DNA of 64,000 nucleotides from Gliomastix tumulicola (GCA_001599755.1 BCHX01000010.1:387120-451119), one strand, 5' to 3'. Shown: positions 31,758 through 42,747, numbered from the stretch's first letter. The notes: a model not told the origin generated them from the sequence alone. Program-made: numbers and translations.

Positions 31758-34700
31758 ATGGAAAGGAAGAGTCTACCCGACCTGTTCCGTCGCCTGGATG
31801 CGCGAAATCGCGAGAACGTGGCGCTTGCCCGTCTGGGGATCCGTACGTCGGCGGACATCTTCGAGGCCGCAGAGCGGCAAATCCAGGAGTCTCAGACAAA
31901 GAGGGATGCAATGCCACTGGGAGCGGTCGACACTTCCGGGCTGGCGGGTCTCGGCATCCAGAGGTCGGCGGGCATGCTCGCGGGACCAGATGTCTGTCCA
32001 TCGGCAGAAACGCTGGAGGCTGGGCGAAGGTCTCTGGTTACAGGTCTGGGGCTTCGGACGGTGGCTGATATTTCCGAGGAGTCGAGAAACGAAAATTCTC
32101 GGCAACGGAGACGGACGGGGAGAGCGGAGTCGTCTGGCCAGGTCGCCGGCGAGACCGAGGATGCGGAGGAGGATGTTGCGCCTCCTATGGGGCCAAGTCG
32201 GCAGCCGGGAAGGAAGAGAGCGGGTCCAAGTCGCACTGATCAGCCCGCGGCAAAGCGCAAGAGGACCGCGGTTCGCCGGGGGAGGGGCGAGGAAGAACAG
32301 GTGGGGGATCTCGCCAGCGTCTTGGGGGCGCTCGACGAAGAGTTTGCGGAGAAGGAGCGACTCTCGCACGGACAGGAATGGTGTGCGCCCGTGCCCCATG
32401 AGAGGAAGGCGAAGACGGCTCGGGACTTTTACAAGGCGTTTCATGAGACGAGGACGTTACCGATCCTCACATGCATGTTCTGCTATCGCAAATACAGCAG
32501 GGCAGAGCTGGAGGATGTTGGGTGGGATTGGTGGATCGGAAGTCCCATCGAGAAGCGTGATGGATCACCTTTCAAGTGCCTCAGGTGCTTCCCCGTGGGG
32601 GAGAAGATTCGTGGGTGTGCTGACTGTGTGAGGCATTTGAAGAGAGGGGCCTTGTCTCCGGCAGGGCAGCTGCACTGCCGGTTGGGATGCGAGCACATGT
32701 TTCCTGAGGAGCTGAAAGGCCTTACACCGGTCGAGGAGAAACTCATCGCGCTCAACTCATGTTATGGCTTCATCACCAAGTACAGCGTCGCAGACGGATA
32801 CCGGCAGAGCACCAGATATCCGAGGCATGTCAGGGGGCATATCACCGTATTCCCCAACAACGTACAGGAGCTCGTGACGAAAGTGCTGCCGCATCCACTG
32901 CTCAAGGTCATGGACGAGATCCATGTGTCATGGCAGGGGCCGGAGAAGCCAGAGCCAAGTGATCTGGCCGTGCTCCTCTCAGTCCGTCGCCGTGTTGTAG
33001 AGAACGCGCTGAGGTGGTTGAAGGGAAACAATTCTCTGTATGACAACATCAACATCGACAGCGCGGAGCTGGATAGCTGGGAGACCCCGTCACATGGCGT
33101 GCCATCCCAGGTCTATGATCGATTGGAACGGAACGAGCCTTCAGCAAGAGAAAAGATGCAAACTGCGCACATCGTCCCGCCGACCGAGCGTGGGCTTGGC
33201 GATTCGGGCCCAGTAGACATCCGGGAAGTTATGGCATCACTGACCGAGGAGCAGGGCGTCTCTGGAATTGTAGCAGGGGATGGAGTGGCTTGCCCCGAAG
33301 AAACGGAAGAAACTGGCAGTGGGCTTGACAACAGCCGCGATGTTGTGCACGAGATCAGATCGTCCGGCATGTTCGGCTTGGATTGTCAGCCAGACATCGC
33401 GGACGTGGAGAAGTTGCGGTATCTTGTGAATTCTGTGAGCGACAAGGTTGCTGGAAAGGCGACCTGCGGGGCCGCCGCCTGGAGAGGGTCGGCCGAAGTG
33501 CGGCACGGACGTGCAGCTGAGCCGTTTATCGTCGTTTCCCGAGGCGAGGACTTTGCAGACTCCTTTGACGCGTGGTTTTTGGCGAAAGCATTTCCTACTC
33601 TATTTCCGCTCGGCAGGGGCGGTCCCCGGCAGGCGGAGGAATGCTTCATGGGTGCGGAAGGGGAGGCGTTTTGTGCTGTCGACTCGGAAGTCGCTGCGCA
33701 ACAGTTGGTGTCATCCCGGAACATGACCCTGGAGGCTTGGGCCAAGCTGGTGCTACAGCGCCACGGTGGCCGCTTCGCAGCGCATCCCGTGCTCGCCTTT
33801 CTTGTCTTCAATATTGGGGTCCGGTCCAGGAATCGTCGCGTGAGCATGGCGAGCGTGAGCAAGAGCGACTTCCCCGAGGTAGAGCGCACCGTACAAGCGT
33901 TGACGGCGCCGAGACTTGAAAGAGCGAGGGTTGAACTGGAAGCCGTTGGGAAGACCACGGACCAAGGCGTCAATCGGCTGCTCAGAAGCCTGTCGCTGTA
34001 CGGCTACCGTCAGCCTATGTCAAGGGAGAGCCGATTAACCATGCGGCGGAAGATCAAGTCCCTCATCATCCGGTACGGCATCCCCGCGATATGGTTCACA
34101 CTCAATCCGAACGATATCACGAACCCGATCAAGATCAAGCTTGCCGCATACCGCACCCACGAGACAGGCGAAGCCGAGGAATTTCTAAGAAGTCTCGATC
34201 GGACGTACAAAAGGGTCCAACTCGCGATATCGGACCCCCTGAGCTCTGCCGTCTTCTTCCACCGGGAGATCTCTATGTTCTTCAAGCACTACGTTAGGAT
34301 CGGGGAGGACTCGGTCTTCGGCCGCGTTAGTCAGTACTACGGCGCGGTGGAGACGAACGAGAGGGGTGCGCTTCATCTCCACGGTCTCCTCTGGCTGCAG
34401 GGAAACATGCACCTGAGCTCTCTCATGAACGATGTTCGGAGGGAGGATCAAGTTGCATACCAGGACCGGGTAATCAAGTATATAGACACTGTTTTCACGG
34501 AGGTGGGTCCGACTGGCGATCCGAAGTGGGAATGTCGATGGACAGGTGCTGACATGTGCGGTAGGACCTCGACGCAGAGGCATCTGCGGCAATGCGGGCG
34601 GGCAGGTCGGTATCCGCCGACATATCATCGTTGCTAGACAACATGGCCCACTTCGAAGAATCATTCGAGGAGGAAGCGAACTTCTGCGCTGGTGCCACCC

Positions 34701-34924
34701 AAGTCCACACGCATAGCCCTACGTGCGTGAAATACGCTATGGGGGGCCAGAAGAGGCAGAATGCCTGCAGGTTCGGGGCGCCATGGCCACTGGTCGAGAA
34801 AACGGGCTTCATGGACGGCGGGCTACTGAGGATTCGGCGCGGCCACAGCCTGGTAAATCGCTGGAACAAGGCGATAGCGGTGGGGCTGCGACACAACCAC
34901 GACATATCCTTCATCGTGACGGAG
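31758..34924 (+). pseudogene. Helitron Rep-helicase gene, 3'-truncated
   Basis: Exon 1 is 31758-34502; a 62-bp intron (34503-34564, donor GTGGGT, branch GCTGAC, acceptor GTAG) joins DTVFTE to DLDAEASAAMRAGR in phase 0. The readable 1035 or so residues cover a variable N-terminus, a Cys-rich block (CMFCYRKYSRAELEDVGWDW, CLRCFPVGEKIRGCADC), RYPRHVRGHITVFPNNVQEL, then the Helitron_like_N/Rep region GIPAIWFTLNPNDITNPIKI, HREISMFFKHYVRIG and the HUH nickase motif in GALHLHGLLWL (about residue 871). After the intron come EEEANFCAGATQVHTHSPTC and NRWNKAIAVGLRHNHDISFI. There homology stops at about 34924, and the frame runs into a purine-rich stretch ending at 34990. The expected Pif1-like helicase is absent, so the element cannot encode its own rolling-circle machinery. 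No Helitron 5' TC or 3' CTRR end was located. Confidence 0.88.
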
Positions 34925-35762
34925 ATTGAAGAGAGAGGGAGAAGGCGGGGGGGAAGAGAGGGAAAAGTCGAAAAAAGGGCGGGGGAATGAGTTAAATTTA
35001 TTACAAACCTGGATTTACGAGTGTGGGGCTTCTGGGAGATGCGGGCAAGAAAACGCACCTCCCGGGCGTGAGATTGCAATGCGCCAGCCACCGATAAACC
35101 GCCACAATAACAATTCAATCCACTCACTGAGATTGATGGTTCAAGGTGTTGTTCATGCTCCGGTGTCCGCATAAGATTCGGTTTGGTTATTATACAGGTT
35201 ATTATACTGGGGAAAAGGTCATGTGACTGAATCCACATCTGACAATAACCCTTACAACAGCAGTGGCGTTTGATGTTTGGAAACAACACGGAAATCCGAC
35301 GTGCGGGCGCGACTCGAAAACGCCAACCCGACACGACAGCACGTGGTTTAAAAAAAAACGACCAATCAGAGGCCTTGAATCACGTGACTTGTGCGAAGTG
35401 GTTTTCGGCTGAGCCCCTCTTTTTCTCCCGCGCCCGTCCTCTAAGAGCCTTTCGTTCCTCAAGGCACTAACACCATAATTAGAGATGACTATTGTCATCT
35501 GTCCATCCCTACCATCCAGCGTCGACCCACAGGCGCTCACCAATGTCTCAGATCATGCACCTTGGCAAGCCTTTGTGCCCAGCGTGAGGCCTCAGCCCCA
35601 CTCGATTAGGGTATGTCCAGCCACGTCCCGAGAGAAACGGAGGAAAGAAGTCGGGACTGCCGCCAGTTAAATGAGCGGGGTTCGTATGGCGAAGGTTGGT
35701 GTGGGTAAGGCGGACATGGTTGTAGACATCCACCTACCCTATACATCGTGATGAATCCGACT
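34925..35762. other. purine-rich junction and unique sequence
   Basis: 34925-34990 is a GA-rich stretch abutting the Rep gene break. The rest, up to the LINE A target duplication, shows no gene. Confidence 0.45.
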
Positions 35763-35775
35763 GCTCGCTGTGTGA
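35763..35775. repeat. 13-bp target-site duplication of LINE A, left
   Basis: GCTCGCTGTGTGA is repeated exactly at 41778-41790. Confidence 0.93.
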
Positions 35776-35905
35776 CCCCTTCCTCTGTAATCACACTTTC
35801 TTGGCACGGTAGTGTTAAGGAAGTAGCCTTAGCCCCCATACATTAGTCTAACAATTGCACCACAACTTTTTCACTCTGCGCGCCGCGCAGCCCGAGGCCG
35901 CCGCG

Positions 35906-37555
35906 ATGGCAGCTGCCACGCCTGGCCCCCAACCGCCCCCGGATGATCCTACCTGGCAGGTCATCACCCCTCGAAAGGCCCGTGCAGCCCTTCTACGCGG
36001 AAGCATCACCGCCGCTGAACTACCCCTCGGCCCTCCGCTGACGCGACAGCCACACCTGTCCCAGACACCTGTTTCACCCACCATCCGGATCCCAGCCGCT
36101 GCGACCGTGGAAGGAGCGCAGCACGCCACCCCTACGACACCACCCGATCAAGCGGTACAAGGAGAGTGTCCAAGCCAGCCAATCAACATCGCCGACGCCG
36201 CCGACAGACTGGTACGCGCGTGCACTGAAACACACAACACCAAGGTCGTCGTCTTCCAAGCCTTCTGCGCCGCCTTTGAGGAGACAGCCAAGCAATTGAC
36301 AACACAACCCGAACGAGACCTTGCGCAACGTCTCTCTGCCAGCTTCCTCGGCTACTGGAGCGAAATCCTGACTGCACCCAACCTGGTATCGAAGCCGACG
36401 TACAGCAGCGTGGCCGCCAGCTCACCTCTCTCTTCTGCCTCACCAGCTCCCCCCCGGGGACCCCGCCAACGTCAACATCAACAGACAGCCCCCCATCACC
36501 AAGGGCAACGCACCGCCCCCGCCCCACCCGCGTACCCCACCCAGGACCTCCGCGTCTTCGCTCGCCTGGGCACCGAAGCACCAGCACGAACGCAGACCAG
36601 CTACGCGATCCGGACGCACGTCGCGCAAAAGACGGGCATCAGCCCCCAATCGATTCACGCCATCCCGGTGGCCTCGGGCTGGGCCATCCGGCCGGCCGAC
36701 GCCGCCACACGCGACAGCCTCCTCCAGCAGAAGGACGAGTGGTCTCGCGAACTGGGCGCGACCGCGGTGGAGGCGAGCGAGAAGTGGTACAAGTATGCGG
36801 TACGAGACTGCCCTCGCCGACTGACTGACCTGCAGGGCAACGAAGTCGACTACGAACTGGCTGCGAGGGAGGAGATCCAACATCAGACAGGCCTCACACC
36901 CATCCACATCACGACATCCCGACATGACTCCGACGACCTCCCTACGAAGACGCTGATTGTGTCTTTTACGAGCCCGACCAAGCGTTTCTGGACCCTGTTT
37001 GGAGCTAGTTCGCCCGCGAAACCCATCAATAAGCCCCAGCCACCGAAACAGTGCATCACCTGCTGGGACTACCACACCCGGCGCGACTGCCGAAGACGAC
37101 CGGTCTGCGAGAGCTGCGGCAAGACAGGCCACAAGCCAGAGGACTGCCATGCACCGATACAATGTGTCAACTGTTTAGGACCGCACAAGGCCTCGGAGTC
37201 AACCGAGTGCCCGGCGCGGCCGAAGAGGGTGCGCGGGATGCTACGCTACCTGACAAAGGAGCAGCGGGACGTGGTCCGGAGGATCGGCCGGGCGCTCTTC
37301 CAACAGAAGAACCCGAACCCCAGCGCCGAAACTAGCCATCAAAAGGAACAACACGGCGGGGTGGAGGCTCGGCCCCCACCCGGGCCGGACACAGCCAACG
37401 ACCGGGCCGCCCCGACCAGCAGCCCTGCAGTCGAGACCGCGGCGCCGACTTCCTCGTGCATCGTGGTGGCCACGACGCCGGAGCCCGACGAGCACGACAG
37501 ACCTATGTTGCCTCTGAAGAGGCGCCGACCTAACGAACCAGAACCTAATCTATGA
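35906..37555 (+). CDS. LINE A ORF1, gag-like zinc-knuckle RNA-binding protein
   Basis: It starts at ATG 35906 (MAAATPGPQPPPDDPTW); the open frame extends further upstream, but without an ATG. The product is 549 aa. The N-terminus is Pro/Ala-rich and disordered with a helical segment around DRLVRACTETHNTKVVVF. The middle has VFARLGTEAPART, VAQKTGISPQSIHAIPVASG and EIQHQTGLTPIHITTSRHD. From about residue 382 come the zinc knuckles CITCWDYHTRRDC, CESCGKTGHKPEDC and CVNCLGPHKASESTEC. ORF1 proteins of LINEs coat the RNA and form the ribonucleoprotein needed for retrotransposition. The stop overlaps the ORF2 start (ATGA at 37552-37555), pointing to coupled termination and reinitiation. Confidence 0.92.
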   Translation: MAAATPGPQPPPDDPTWQVITPRKARAALLRGSITAAELPLGPPLTRQPHLSQTPVSPTIRIPAAATVEGAQHATPTTPPDQAVQGECPSQPINIADAADRLVRACTETHNTKVVVFQAFCAAFEETAKQLTTQPERDLAQRLSASFLGYWSEILTAPNLVSKPTYSSVAASSPLSSASPAPPRGPRQRQHQQTAPHHQGQRTAPAPPAYPTQDLRVFARLGTEAPARTQTSYAIRTHVAQKTGISPQSIHAIPVASGWAIRPADAATRDSLLQQKDEWSRELGATAVEASEKWYKYAVRDCPRRLTDLQGNEVDYELAAREEIQHQTGLTPIHITTSRHDSDDLPTKTLIVSFTSPTKRFWTLFGASSPAKPINKPQPPKQCITCWDYHTRRDCRRRPVCESCGKTGHKPEDCHAPIQCVNCLGPHKASESTECPARPKRVRGMLRYLTKEQRDVVRRIGRALFQQKNPNPSAETSHQKEQHGGVEARPPPGPDTANDRAAPTSSPAVETAAPTSSCIVVATTPEPDEHDRPMLPLKRRRPNEPEPNL

Positions 37556-40500
37556 CAGGACGGTCGTGGACAAATCGGAAGAGGAGAAAGAGCCTGCGCA
37601 TCTTCCAGGCCAACGTCGCCAAGACCGGGCCGGCGCATGACTGCGCTCTCGCTCTGGCCGACACCGAACAGTACGATGTGGTCCTCCTTCAGGAACCGTG
37701 GACGGCGATCCGAGCCGAACGGTGCCTGACCAAAACACACCCTTCCTACGACACCTTCTCTCCCGTTAGCCACTGGGCCGACGCCGATACACGACCGCGT
37801 GTGATGACCTACGTCAGGCGGCGGCCCGAACTGTTAACGGACCAATCCCAACCGGCCGTGTCACGGGACCTCCTGTGGTTGACCGTGAACGACACGACGA
37901 TTGTGAACATCTACCGAAGGCCCTCTCACGACGCAGCCCTTGAAGCCCTCTTCCGCTGGCCCGTTCCACCCCGATGCCTAGTAGCTGGCGACTTCAACGC
38001 CAAGCACCCTACGTGGCAGACGGGTCGCATCGAGGGGCGAGGTGAGGCCATTGCCGCCTGGGCGGCCGAGAACAGGCTGGCGCTTCTCAACGAAACCGAC
38101 GTGCCGACGAACCCGCACGGGAACACGATCGACCTGGCTTTCACAAACGTCGACCTAGCCGAGGCTACCATCGAGGATCACCTGGCTACTAGCTCAGACC
38201 ACTTCACGCTGAGCATATGTCTCCCTGGGACGCGGCGCGGGCCGGCACGACCGAGCCGGGTGCGCCTCACCTCGGACGGAGAGGTGGAGCGATTTGTCGA
38301 GTTGGTCGGAGCGGCCATGGGAGGGATCGCAGCCGATGCCTCTACGCCCGAGGAAATCGACACCCTAGCGGCCGACCTGGTGGTTGCGCTCCAGCGGGCG
38401 GCCCAGGCGGCGGGCCACACCGTTCATAAGACGCACACGAGGGGCGCACCGTGGTGGACGGACGAGTGCGCCACGGCAGCCACTGAGTACCGAAGCGTCA
38501 GGCGGATGCACCCCCTAGGCTTCTGCAGGGAGGTGCAGGAAGCCAGGAGAGCGTTTCAGCGCATCGTGCGCAGGGAGAAGAGGCTCTACTGGCGCCAACT
38601 CATCGATGGCTTCTCGGACAGCAAATCTGTCTTCAAGGCAGCACGGTGGCTCAGGTCGCCTGGACCTTTCCAGCCCCCGCCCTTACAGGTCGACGGTATG
38701 GTATACGAGACACAGCAGGACAAGGCAGAGGCGCTCCGGCGGGCGACTCTGGAGCGGCGCACAGCTGCGGACGACGTCGCAGACCCCTGGGTCCCGGTCA
38801 CGCCGCCCCGCGTCATCCCCTTCTCTCCGGACGCGACACTCGCGGAGGTCGAGGAGGCGACGCTACGGGCGGGCAACACGTCGCCGGGCGCCGACAGCAT
38901 CACGGTGAAGCTGCTGCGAGCATGTTGGCATATCATCGGCGGCCATGTCCACCACCTCTTCCAGGCGTGCCTCTCCCTGGGCCACCACCCGAAACCGTTC
39001 CGCGTAGCGGAAGTCGTCATGCTCCCGAAGCCCAACAAGAGGGATCTCACCTCGCCCCGCGCCTGGCGGCCCATCTCTCTGCTCTCGTGCCTCGGAAAAG
39101 GTCTGGAGCGATTGGTGGCCCGACGGCTCGCATGGGCCTCGATCCACTACGGCGTGCTGCACCCCCAACAGTGCGGTGCCCTGCCCAAACGGTCGGCCAC
39201 AGACCTGGTCGCGGCCCTCGTGCACGACATCGAGGAAGCGTTTGCGCGCGGGCAAGTCGCGACGCTCGTGACGATGGACGTCCAAGGCGCTTTCGACACG
39301 GTAATGCGGAACCGGCTTGCCCTCCGGCTCCGAGAACAGGGATGGCCCACGCACCTGGTGCGGTGGGTCTACGTGTTCATGGAGGACCGCTCGGCCTCTG
39401 TCCGATACCAAGACATCACAACACCCTCATCGCCTCTGCGATGCGGGTTGCCGCAAGGATCGCCTGTGTCGCCGATCCTCTTCCTGCTCTATACCGAGCC
39501 GATCTACCGCCTGGGGGACGCACAAGGGCGGTCCGGGTACGCCGACGACGTGGCCACGCTCTGCTTCGGTGACTCGGTCGAGGCCACCGTCGCGGAAGCG
39601 ACAAGGAAGATTGACGAGCTGGTCGCCTGGGGGGCGGCCAATGGTATTGCCTTCGACCCGGACAAGACCGAGGTGATGCACTTCTCGAGGTTACCTACGA
39701 GGAATGCACTGGCTGTACGTCACGGCGATCACGAGAAACAACCCGGGGCGGCACTACGGTGGCTCGGGATCTGGCTCGACCCTACTCTGTCTTTCAAGAT
39801 ACACGTCGGGAAGTGGATGGCCAAGGCCCGGGCAGTGGCGTACCACCTGAAAGGGCTCACGAACACGAAGCACGGACCGCTCCCCGCCGCTGTGCGGCAG
39901 GCTGTCCAGGCATGCGTAGTCCCCGTCTTGCTCCATGGAGCGGAGGCGTGGTATCCGGGCATCACCTGCCCGTCGTGGGCGCAACCGTCTACAGAAGTGT
40001 CATCGAGAATCAAAAGGCTGATCCAGAGGATGGACGTATGTCTCCGCCAGGCCATACGGGCCATCCTACCGGTATGGACCACCACACCGGTCGCTGCTCT
40101 CCACCGAGAGAGTGGCATCCCTCCGGTGATGCAGCTACTAGAGGCGGCCCGTCTACGCTTCTCGGCCCGCCTCAAGGGCCTCGATGCGGCGCACCCACTT
40201 GCGGTGCGCACTCGGCCGGCCGAAGCGCCGGTCATTCACGACTTGATCAAGCGTCGATACCAACCATCACCCAAGGTGTTCCGAACCCGCCTTCGGCGGA
40301 CGGACGAGCTGCTGGCAAGCTGCAAGCGGCCGACCCTACTTCAAGAAACACCCAGCAGGGACAAAGAAGCCCTTCAGTCAGCATCGAAGGAAGAGACCGC
40401 CGCAGGCTTCCAGCGCTGGCTGCAAGACCTGCCTCTGAACACTCTGGTCGTCTACTCGGACGGCTCAATGTCAGAGGAGGGCGCAGCTGGGTACGGATTC

Positions 40501-41286
40501 GCGGTGCATCAGGACGGTAAACCGGTCGACNGGGGCTGCGGCCGTCTCGGCCCGGCTGAAGTGTTTGACGCCGAAGCGACGGGCGCGCTCCGGGGCCTGC
40601 AGGCGGCCCTCCTGATACCGCGCAGCCCCGACCTGCAGATCGTAGTCTGCCTCGACAATATTGCAGCAGCCTCATGTCTCCGGGGGAAACCCTCGGACTC
40701 TTCCCAGGACGTCTTTATCGAGTTCCAGGCCCTCGCCGACGCACACGGCGACACAAGTGTCCGCTGGGTGCCCGGCCACGCCAAGATCCCGGGAAACGAA
40801 GAAGCCGATGGGCTGGCCAAGGCGGGCTGTCTCCAGCCAACGCCAGCCGACGCTCTACCGACACTGGCATACATTCGCCGAGCTGCGAGGCAGCGGCCGA
40901 AAGACGCTTTTGCCGCCTGGTGGAGGGAGTCGGCCCCTGAGCAATACAAACCGCTCGAGCTGCCGGCCACGACACGCTGCCCGCCGGAGCTCGCACTCCC
41001 GCGGCGTACGCTGCACCACCTCTTGGCGGCTCGATCGCGACACGGCGATTACGCAGACTACCACGAACGCCTCGAACATATGAATGCGAGGATACTGTGC
41101 TCGTGCGGACGACGCAAGGCACCAGATCACATCTTCTACTGCCGCAAAGTCCCGCCGCGCTGGCGGATCAGACTGGGAACAAGACCTTCGGCGGCGGTGC
41201 ACCGCGCACTAGGCAAGAACTTCACCGAATTCACCAAGGTAGCGAGAGACAGCGCTTTCTTCGAGAAGGTCTGCCGTCGCTACTAG
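37552..41286 (+). CDS. LINE A ORF2, endonuclease-reverse transcriptase-RNase H
   Basis: The product is 1244 aa. An APE-type endonuclease is at about 15-225: IFQANVAKTG, LLQEPW, VAGDFNAKHPTW, TIDLAFTN and SSDHFTLSI. The reverse transcriptase is at about 440-720: SPGADSITVKLL, WRPISLLSCLGKGLERLV, TMDVQGAFDTV, GLPQGSPVSPILF and GYADDVA (catalytic YADD). RNase H is at about 965-1090: VVYSDGS, FDAEATGAL, VCLDNIAAASCL, VRWVPGHAKIPGNEEADGLA, with the acidic residues kept. A final Cys/His block CSCGRRKAPDHIFYC is near 1180. The enzyme nicks target DNA and primes reverse transcription there. One residue in RNase H is undetermined because of N at 40531. Confidence 0.95.
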   Translation: MTGRSWTNRKRRKSLRIFQANVAKTGPAHDCALALADTEQYDVVLLQEPWTAIRAERCLTKTHPSYDTFSPVSHWADADTRPRVMTYVRRRPELLTDQSQPAVSRDLLWLTVNDTTIVNIYRRPSHDAALEALFRWPVPPRCLVAGDFNAKHPTWQTGRIEGRGEAIAAWAAENRLALLNETDVPTNPHGNTIDLAFTNVDLAEATIEDHLATSSDHFTLSICLPGTRRGPARPSRVRLTSDGEVERFVELVGAAMGGIAADASTPEEIDTLAADLVVALQRAAQAAGHTVHKTHTRGAPWWTDECATAATEYRSVRRMHPLGFCREVQEARRAFQRIVRREKRLYWRQLIDGFSDSKSVFKAARWLRSPGPFQPPPLQVDGMVYETQQDKAEALRRATLERRTAADDVADPWVPVTPPRVIPFSPDATLAEVEEATLRAGNTSPGADSITVKLLRACWHIIGGHVHHLFQACLSLGHHPKPFRVAEVVMLPKPNKRDLTSPRAWRPISLLSCLGKGLERLVARRLAWASIHYGVLHPQQCGALPKRSATDLVAALVHDIEEAFARGQVATLVTMDVQGAFDTVMRNRLALRLREQGWPTHLVRWVYVFMEDRSASVRYQDITTPSSPLRCGLPQGSPVSPILFLLYTEPIYRLGDAQGRSGYADDVATLCFGDSVEATVAEATRKIDELVAWGAANGIAFDPDKTEVMHFSRLPTRNALAVRHGDHEKQPGAALRWLGIWLDPTLSFKIHVGKWMAKARAVAYHLKGLTNTKHGPLPAAVRQAVQACVVPVLLHGAEAWYPGITCPSWAQPSTEVSSRIKRLIQRMDVCLRQAIRAILPVWTTTPVAALHRESGIPPVMQLLEAARLRFSARLKGLDAAHPLAVRTRPAEAPVIHDLIKRRYQPSPKVFRTRLRRTDELLASCKRPTLLQETPSRDKEALQSASKEETAAGFQRWLQDLPLNTLVVYSDGSMSEEGAAGYGFAVHQDGKPVDXGCGRLGPAEVFDAEATGALRGLQAALLIPRSPDLQIVVCLDNIAAASCLRGKPSDSSQDVFIEFQALADAHGDTSVRWVPGHAKIPGNEEADGLAKAGCLQPTPADALPTLAYIRRAARQRPKDAFAAWWRESAPEQYKPLELPATTRCPPELALPRRTLHHLLAARSRHGDYADYHERLEHMNARILCSCGRRKAPDHIFYCRKVPPRWRIRLGTRPSAAVHRALGKNFTEFTKVARDSAFFEKVCRRY

Positions 41287-41753
41287 ACACAAACTTACTG
41301 ACACACACGTGACATACACACCCATGCGCAACTGCGCAACCACCTCTCCATTCCATTACCCCTCTCCCTCGCCTTGCAACCCCACTCCTTTCCCCCCTTT
41401 CTTTCTCACTGTAGTCTCTCCTTCGTACCAAGCCTGGGCGGCATCGGGGAGCGGACGCGCCTCGCTACTGACTGGGACTGCGTACGAGCCGCCTCGGCGG
41501 CCGACGTAGAGAGGTCCCACTAGGACTAACAACCGCAGCAGACTCATTTCTGCACCTGGACGACCCGCTGACGGGCGGCAGGATTCGATGATGAGCGCCT
41601 TTGAGCCAACGATATGCTGGATAGTGTTTATGGTTAGTCTGTAGAGTTGGAACTCTCGCCAGCTTTTATAACAGTAGCTAGAAACAGTAGCTCAGCACGT
41701 CCTGTGCCCCTACAGGGGACCTGAGCGGCTGAATGCCGCTGGACGGAAAATAT

Positions 41754-41777
41754 ACAAACAAACAAACAAACAAACAA
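41754..41777 (+). repeat. LINE A (CAAA)n 3' tail
   Basis: Six tandem ACAA/CAAA units directly precede the right target duplication and mark the 3' end of the element. This tail differs from the hexamer tail of LINE B. Confidence 0.9.
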
Positions 41778-41790
41778 GCTCGCTGTGTGA
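41778..41790. repeat. 13-bp target-site duplication of LINE A, right
   Basis: Identical to 35763-35775. Confidence 0.93.
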
Positions 41791-41956
41791 ATCACTGGTC
41801 AAGTCCGTCGTCCAAAGGAGCTGCCATCTCAGTCGTGGAACTCTGCTCCTGTTCTCTTGTCCATGGTTGGGTAATTCGTTTCTTCCGAGACGTCGCACGG
41901 CAGACCTCCCGCAGCGAGAGAGGCTGCGCAGCGCGCGATAGGAGTGCATGCTTCTG

Positions 41957-42747
41957 TTATGAGCGTAGTACTTCCAACCGGCGACTGTGGTGTCTTACAT
42001 TATAAGATGGGACGAACCCCGATCTGAGCCCGTGCAAGAATGACGCGGTGTCACCAACAAACTCCCGGGGATTGGCTGACAACGTAGCCAAGATGTCCTC
42101 TAGGTAGACGGCGACGTGTTCGAGGTTGGCGGCGATAAATGGGGGGCTTGGCTCAAAGGCCCAGTCAAGCACTACCGTTGTTATTACATGACTGGCTGGC
42201 GATCGCGAGAGTCGTTGTCATACTCAGCTTGACCTGGCCACTGGACGAGAGTCGTATCGTATCAATGCGGAACCCGAGCTCGCGCTGGACCAAATACTCG
42301 ATGGCTCTTCGTACCTACTTATGCACGCCCCCGTGAGCTCATGGGTCTAGCTGTGTGGAAGATAGGCCGTACCTGAGTAAGGATAGTTGCGACTTGGGGG
42401 GAGGGAAGCGGGGGAAGATCAGAGATATCCAGCTGCACAAAGTCATACACGGTATAGAGATCTTCTCCTACGACGTACAAGGCCACAGGGCGGGATATGT
42501 TGGGATGTTTAACCTGTGCGAGAGCCTGTAGGTCGGCGATACTCGTATGGTATACCTTCCGCACCATGATCAAAGGATGGCCATCGCGATCGCGACTCGA
42601 TCCAATCCACATGCCATTTTCGCGGCCGATTGGCTCGTAATCATGCAACGGGTGCACATCGAGGTGCATGGGAATCGCCATCAATGTGCTTGCGGTGTGC
42701 GCAGCCCAGAAAGGTATGCTGGCCTCCGGCGAGGTGTTTATCTCCAT
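41957..42747 (-). pseudogene. protein-kinase-like fragment
   Basis: Exon 42747-42373 (MEINTSPEASIPFWAAH...) contains DGHPLIMVRKVYHTSIADLQ, LAQVKHPNISRPVALY and LYTVYDFVQLDISDL, resembling a kinase N-lobe with the VAIK-type Lys and hinge. A 58-bp intron (42315-42372) leads in phase 0 to VRRAIEYLVQRELGFRIDTI and RLSSSGQVKLSMT, which occupies the place of the catalytic loop and activation segment but lacks the HRD and DFG residues. A further frame at 42172-41957 (EHVAVYLEDILATLSAN, FLHGLRSGFVP) resembles the C-lobe end. The glycine-rich loop is not seen, and a stop or unplaced intron separates the last two blocks. It is probably a pseudokinase or a decayed kinase; several fungal incompatibility-type kinases look like this. 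Confidence 0.5.

Larger units (their letters stand above)
35776..41777 (+). mobile_element. full-length Tad-clade LINE A
   Basis: A 6.0-kb element lies between perfect 13-bp duplications. It comprises a 130-bp 5' UTR, ORF1, ORF2 overlapping at ATGA, a 491-bp 3' UTR and a (CAAA)n tail (41754-41777). Endonuclease, reverse transcriptase with YADD and RNase H are all present, which places it with fungal Tad-like LINEs. Apart from one ambiguous base (N at 40531), both frames are open, so the copy is probably young and potentially active. Relics of the same family lie at 4197-4458 and 21555-21730. Confidence 0.95.

Noticed and set aside
31615..32631. 338-codon + frame overlapping the Helitron Rep start
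   Set aside because: It is an Arg-rich shadow frame of the Rep N-terminus, which has the homologous pattern.
38646..39572. 308-codon frame inside LINE A ORF2
   Set aside because: It is an out-of-frame shadow of the reverse transcriptase in GC-rich sequence.
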